The notes beneath the pieces were generated by a model, which worked only from the letters and a program-made list of their open reading frames with translations, did not search any database and had not been told where the DNA came from. From NCBI GenBank assembly GCA_021815905.1, contig JAKAZP010000091.1:1-8504 (forward strand): a stretch of 8,504 bases of DNA. The letters are read 5' to 3'. Shown piece by piece: positions 6,282 through 8,504 of this stretch. Source of the stretch: Pseudomonadota bacterium. Its GTDB lineage: Bacteria; Pseudomonadota; Gammaproteobacteria; Steroidobacterales; Steroidobacteraceae. Each line of letters starts with the position of its first letter. Positions within the stretch are counted from its first letter, which is position 1. Both the position numbers and the translations under genes were made by a program.

Positions 6282-6509
6282 TCAGAGATGCTGGAGCCGC
6301 CGGTACAGGTCGAAGAAAGTGACGCCGCCCGCGAGCAGCGTGGCGTTCACCCCGAGCTGCGGCAGCGCCAGCCAGATGCCGACCGCGAAGCTCCAGGCGA
6401 GGAGCGCCGTGGAGAGCGCCGCGGCTTCGGCGACGGCGGTCGTCGCGACGTGGCGACAGGCGCCCGCCACATCGTCGAGCTCGTCCCACCAGTGCAGGAA
6501 GAATTCCAT
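6282..6509 (-). CDS. Small predicted membrane protein, unknown function
   Basis: I do not recognise this 75-aa protein. It begins [16 protein letters not shown], an acidic and aromatic amphipathic segment, followed by a strongly hydrophobic stretch (about residues 29-49, ending GIWLAL) and a second weaker one (about 52-66) that ends in the basic [11 protein letters not shown]. This suggests one or two inner-membrane segments. The composition looks like real protein rather than a GC-rich shadow frame. The ATG at 6509 is chosen over a TTG at 6518 because GAG (6519-6521) lies nine bases upstream of it; the alternative would add MIE. The gene lies upstream of htpG on the same strand but is separated from it by the heat-shock promoter, and it diverges from the parA-like gene across 152 bp. 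Confidence 0.6.
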   Translation of the reverse strand: MEFFLHWWDELDDVAGACRHVATTAVAEAAALSTALLAWSFAVGIWLALPQLGVNATLLAGGVTFFDLYRRLQHL

Positions 6510-6569
6510 CTCGATCAACTCTACGCGCGAGAGATGGCTGCCGTCGTGCGCAGCGTCACAATCGCCGGC

Positions 6570-6586
6570 GCCGCGCGCTGCGCGGC
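6570..6586. repeat. Perfect 7-bp hairpin in the divergent region of the small membrane-protein gene and parA
   Basis: GCCGCGC (6570-6576), loop GCT, GCGCGGC (6580-6586), roughly midway between the divergent starts. The 152-bp region 6510-6661 also has TTGACC (6615-6620) mirrored by GGTCAA (6644-6649), just upstream of parA. The TTGACC could be a -35 box, but no matching -10 is clear, so no promoter is called. Confidence 0.45.
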
Positions 6587-6661
6587 TTGCGGCAGCGGCA
6601 CGCGGTGCGTAGGCTTGACCCCGACCCTGTTCAGCGCGTGTTCGGTCAACACAAGGTCACC

Positions 6662-7363
6662 ATGAATCGCATCGTCGTCCTCAATCCCAAAGGAGGCTCG
6701 GGCAAGACGACCATCGCGATCAATCTGGCCAGCTACTTTGCCTCGCGGCAGCAAATGCCGGTTCTGATGGACTTCGACCCGCAGGGCTCCTCGCTCCGAT
6801 GGGTCCGCAAGCGCCAACCGGCACAGGCTCCGATTCAAGTGATCGCCGCCTTCGAGAAGGACCATCGAACCACGCGATCGTTCCAGCTGCGCGTGCCGCA
6901 GAACGCCACGCACGTGATCGTCGACACTCCGGCGGCGCTCGAGGCGCGCGTCATGCCCGAGATGACGCGGGATGCCCGCAAGATCATCGTCCCGGTGCTG
7001 CCCTCGGACATCGACACGCACGCCTGCTCGCGCTGCATCCGCGATCTGCTGCTCGTCGCGAAGGTGCGCCGCGAGGATGACCGCATCGGTGTGGTCGCCA
7101 ATCGCATCCGGCGCCACACGGTGACCTATCAGGCGCTGATCCGCTTCCTCGAGACGCTCGGCATCCCCATCGTCGCGACGCTGCGCGACTCGCAGAACTA
7201 CCTGCGCGCCGCCGAGCTCGGCGTGGGAGTGCACGAGATGAAGAGCTTCATCGTCCGCGAGGACGTCGAGGAATGGAAGCCGCTGATCGATTGGCTGGAG
7301 AAGCCCGCCGCGCCCGCCGCGCCGGTCGGCAGCGCCTCCCCGGCCGTCGCCGCCGCCGTGTGA
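6662..7363 (+). CDS. ParA/MinD-family ATPase (orphan, no ParB nearby)
   Basis: A 233-aa deviant Walker-type P-loop ATPase of the ParA/Soj family. These bind DNA or membrane as ATP-dependent dimers and position plasmids, chromosomes or protein complexes. Seen: deviant Walker A PKGGSGKTT at 9-17 with signature lysine K10 and catalytic K15, Walker A' MDFDPQGSS at 36-44, and Walker B THVIVDTPAA at 83-92. There is no N-terminal helix-turn-helix, so it is the small ParA type. The C-terminus ends in an Ala/Pro-rich tail (from about residue 215) that looks disordered. The ATG at 6662 puts Walker A at the normal place and has AAGG at 6653-6656. The frame extends back to 6587 with a TTG, but that part is not ParA-like. 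No parB follows; the next gene converges. Its cargo is unknown. I leave the symbol empty because chromosome partitioning cannot be claimed. Confidence 0.9.
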   Translation: MNRIVVLNPKGGSGKTTIAINLASYFASRQQMPVLMDFDPQGSSLRWVRKRQPAQAPIQVIAAFEKDHRTTRSFQLRVPQNATHVIVDTPAALEARVMPEMTRDARKIIVPVLPSDIDTHACSRCIRDLLLVAKVRREDDRIGVVANRIRRHTVTYQALIRFLETLGIPIVATLRDSQNYLRAAELGVGVHEMKSFIVREDVEEWKPLIDWLEKPAAPAAPVGSASPAVAAAV

Positions 7364-7396
7364 CCGGCAGGACGGCGTCCGCCGCCGCGCCGCCCG

Positions 7397-7666
7397 CTAC
7401 CGGCCCGGGGCCTTGCCGGGGGCGCCGTTGGCCGCGGGCGGCGTCTCTTCTTCGTCCCAGGCATCCCGCATGCGGTCGGCCCAGCTCTTGTAGTTCGACC
7501 AGGTGTTGAGATTGCGGGTGATCGCGGAGTGCCGGGCGCGCGCGCGCTGCATGCGATCGATCCAGTTGGGGAAAGGCTCGGCGCCATCCGTCGCCGGCGC
7601 GGCGCTGCCGTCGCGCGGGTGCTGTGTCTCGGGCGCGCCGCCTCGCCCTCTGTCGGATGAGCTCAT
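7397..7666 (-). CDS. Small uncharacterised protein, convergent with the parA-like gene
   Basis: I do not recognise this 89-aa protein. The N-terminal third (residues 1-32) is rich in Gly, Ser, Pro and Asp and looks disordered. A central, aromatic- and Arg-rich part, about residues 33-77, contains FPNWIDRMQRARARH and NTWSNYKSWADRMRDAWDEE and looks folded and probably conserved. The tail is again Pro/Gly/Ala-rich. There is no signal peptide or membrane segment. The ATG at 7666 is chosen because AGGTGA (7672-7677 read on the minus strand) lies five bases upstream; a GTG at 7675 overlaps that site and is unlikely. It ends 33 bp from the end of the parA-like gene, with no terminator seen between them, and starts 120 bp downstream of ppnN on the same strand. 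The good ribosome site and non-random centre support a real gene. Confidence 0.6.
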   Translation of the reverse strand: MSSSDRGRGGAPETQHPRDGSAAPATDGAEPFPNWIDRMQRARARHSAITRNLNTWSNYKSWADRMRDAWDEEETPPAANGAPGKAPGR

Positions 7667-7725
7667 GGGAATCACCTGACCTTTTGTGCAGCCTACGGCT
7701 TTTGGGAGGGGGCCGCAGGAACTGG

Positions 7726-7755
7726 TTCACAGGCATGTCGCCCGTTGACTACAAT
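7726..7755 (+). promoter_or_regulatory. Plus-facing promoter-like sequence between ppnN and the small gene
   Basis: TTCACA (7726-7731), an 18-bp spacer and TACAAT (7750-7755). It points towards the 3' end of ppnN, antisense to it, and no convincing plus-strand gene follows (the ATG at 7776 opens only about 45 codons of Ser-rich sequence). It could drive an antisense transcript, or be chance. Confidence 0.3.
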
Positions 7756-7759
7756 CCGC

Positions 7760-7773
7760 CGCGCGCGCGCGCG
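7760..7773. repeat. (CG)7 alternating tract
   Basis: Seven uninterrupted CG dinucleotides in the 120-bp gap between ppnN and the small gene. Such a tract can adopt Z-DNA under negative supercoiling and is prone to length change. It lies directly downstream of the plus-facing TACAAT box. Confidence 0.6.
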
Positions 7774-7786
7774 TTATGTCACGCCC

Positions 7787-8504
7787 TCAGGCGACGAGGC
7801 GATACACCGGGCGATACACCGAGCCCGGCAGCTTCATGCGCAGCTGCGCGACGAACGCGGCCAGCAGCTCATCGAGCAGCCCCATGATGGCGGGATCTCC
7901 GGCGAGCTCGTAGGGTCCGAGGCGCTCGATCGCCTGGATGCCGTGCTCCTTCACGTTGCCGGTGACGATGCCGGAGAACGCGCGCCGCAGGTTCGCCGCG
8001 AGTTGATGCACGGGCTGGGGGCGATCGAGCGCGAGCCCGCGCATGGACTCGTGCGTGACTTCGAACGGCCGCTGAAACTCGGGCGCGATGGAGATCAGCC
8101 AGTTGAAGCCGTAGGAATCGTTGCGCTGTCTGCGGTGCTCGCGCACCGCCTCGATGCCCCGCGTCATGCGCCGGGCGACTTCGGACGGGTCGTCGATGAT
8201 GACGGTGAGCCGCTCGAGAGCCTTCGCGCCCAGCGTGCCGCTCACGAAGCGGGCGATGTGCTCGAAGTACGCGGCGCTCTCGCGCGGTCCGGTGAGCACG
8301 ACCGGCAGCGGCTGCTCCGCGTTCGCCGGATCGAGGAGAATGCCGAGCAGGTAGAGGATCTCCTCTGCCGTGCCCGCCCCGCCGGGGAAGATCACGATGC
8401 CGTGCGCGATGCGCACGAACGCTTCCAGGCGCTTCTCGATGTCCGGCATGATCACGAGGTGATTGACGATCGGATTCGGCGTCTCCGCGGCGATGATGCC
8501 GGGC
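7787..8504 (-). CDS. ppnN: Pyrimidine/purine nucleotide 5'-monophosphate nucleosidase PpnN (3' half, runs off the right edge)
   Basis: PpnN (YgdH) is a cytosolic LOG-family enzyme that splits nucleoside monophosphates into the base and ribose 5-phosphate. In E. coli it is a (p)ppGpp target linked to purine salvage and persistence. The last 239 or so codons of an expected 450 are present. Seen: [20 protein letters not shown] near the edge, IEKRLEAF, the LOG motif [30 protein letters not shown], then the C-terminal PpnN domain with [50 protein letters not shown] and [12 protein letters not shown]. All match the E. coli protein in order and spacing as I recall it, and the C-terminus ends at the same place. 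The start codon and the N-terminal domain lie outside the window. The long form with the C-terminal domain separates it from short cytokinin-type LOG proteins. Confidence 0.95.
   Translation of the reverse strand, partial: PGIIAAETPNPIVNHLVIMPDIEKRLEAFVRIAHGIVIFPGGAGTAEEILYLLGILLDPANAEQPLPVVLTGPRESAAYFEHIARFVSGTLGAKALERLTVIIDDPSEVARRMTRGIEAVREHRRQRNDSYGFNWLISIAPEFQRPFEVTHESMRGLALDRPQPVHQLAANLRRAFSGIVTGNVKEHGIQAIERLGPYELAGDPAIMGLLDELLAAFVAQLRMKLPGSVYRPVYRLVA

Noticed and set aside
6521..7234. A 237-codon minus-strand frame antisense to the parA-like gene
   Set aside because: No family motif and antisense-shadow composition; the plus strand carries clear Walker A, A' and B motifs.
7364..7396. 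Bidirectional terminator between the parA-like gene and the convergent small gene
   Set aside because: Only a 5-bp GGACG/CGTCC stem is present, with no T-tract on either strand.
7690..7705. Mini hairpin AGCC-TAC-GGCT followed by TTTT as a plus-strand terminator
   Set aside because: A 4-bp stem with a 3-base loop is too weak, and no plus-strand gene ends just upstream of it.
7798..7821. Perfect 12-bp tandem repeat (GGCGATACACCG twice) at the 3' end of ppnN
   Set aside because: It encodes VYRPVYR where E. coli PpnN, as I recall it, has an equal-length segment, so it is not an insertion; probably coincidence of codon use.

Overview
The window is a GC-rich (by eye about two thirds G+C), densely packed piece of a proteobacterial chromosome. 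The divergent order pilT / yggS-proC-yggT is typical of Gammaproteobacteria such as Pseudomonas. The HtpG, PpnN, YggS and PilT proteins all read like gammaproteobacterial versions. I cannot fix the family or genus. No tRNA, rRNA, insertion sequence, CRISPR array or prophage gene is visible.

Left part (1-3563). The 5' part of pilT (twitching-motility ATPase) runs off the left edge on the minus strand. Diverging from it are yggS (PLP homeostasis), proC (last step of proline synthesis) and yggT (membrane protein). The 189-bp gap between yggS and proC holds a strong hairpin and a degenerate palindromic repeat, so proC probably has its own, nearly leaderless promoter. A 247-bp AT-richer regulatory region with phased A-tracts, an extended -10 promoter and a start-site hairpin then drives a 104-aa divergent HU-family DNA-binding protein, closed by a clear intrinsic terminator.

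Middle part (3563-6509, minus strand). htpG (Hsp90) is preceded by a near-perfect sigma-32 heat-shock promoter. It overlaps by 4 bp (ATGA) with a small alpha/beta hydrolase gene, so the hydrolase is very likely co-expressed with the chaperone in heat shock. Upstream of htpG on the same strand is a small predicted membrane protein of unknown function.

Right part (6510-8504). An orphan ParA/MinD-type ATPase without a ParB partner lies between the small membrane-protein gene (divergent) and a second unrecognised small gene (convergent, 89 aa, good Shine-Dalgarno). After a 120-bp gap with a (CG)7 tract and a plus-facing promoter-like element comes the 3' half of ppnN (YgdH), a LOG-family nucleotide nucleosidase that runs off the right edge.

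Most of the window is conserved housekeeping sequence. The least explained part is 6282-7666: an orphan ParA with two tiny uncharacterised neighbours. I see no sequence evidence that makes it a defined new system. The best-supported new reading is the heat-shock htpG-hydrolase unit.
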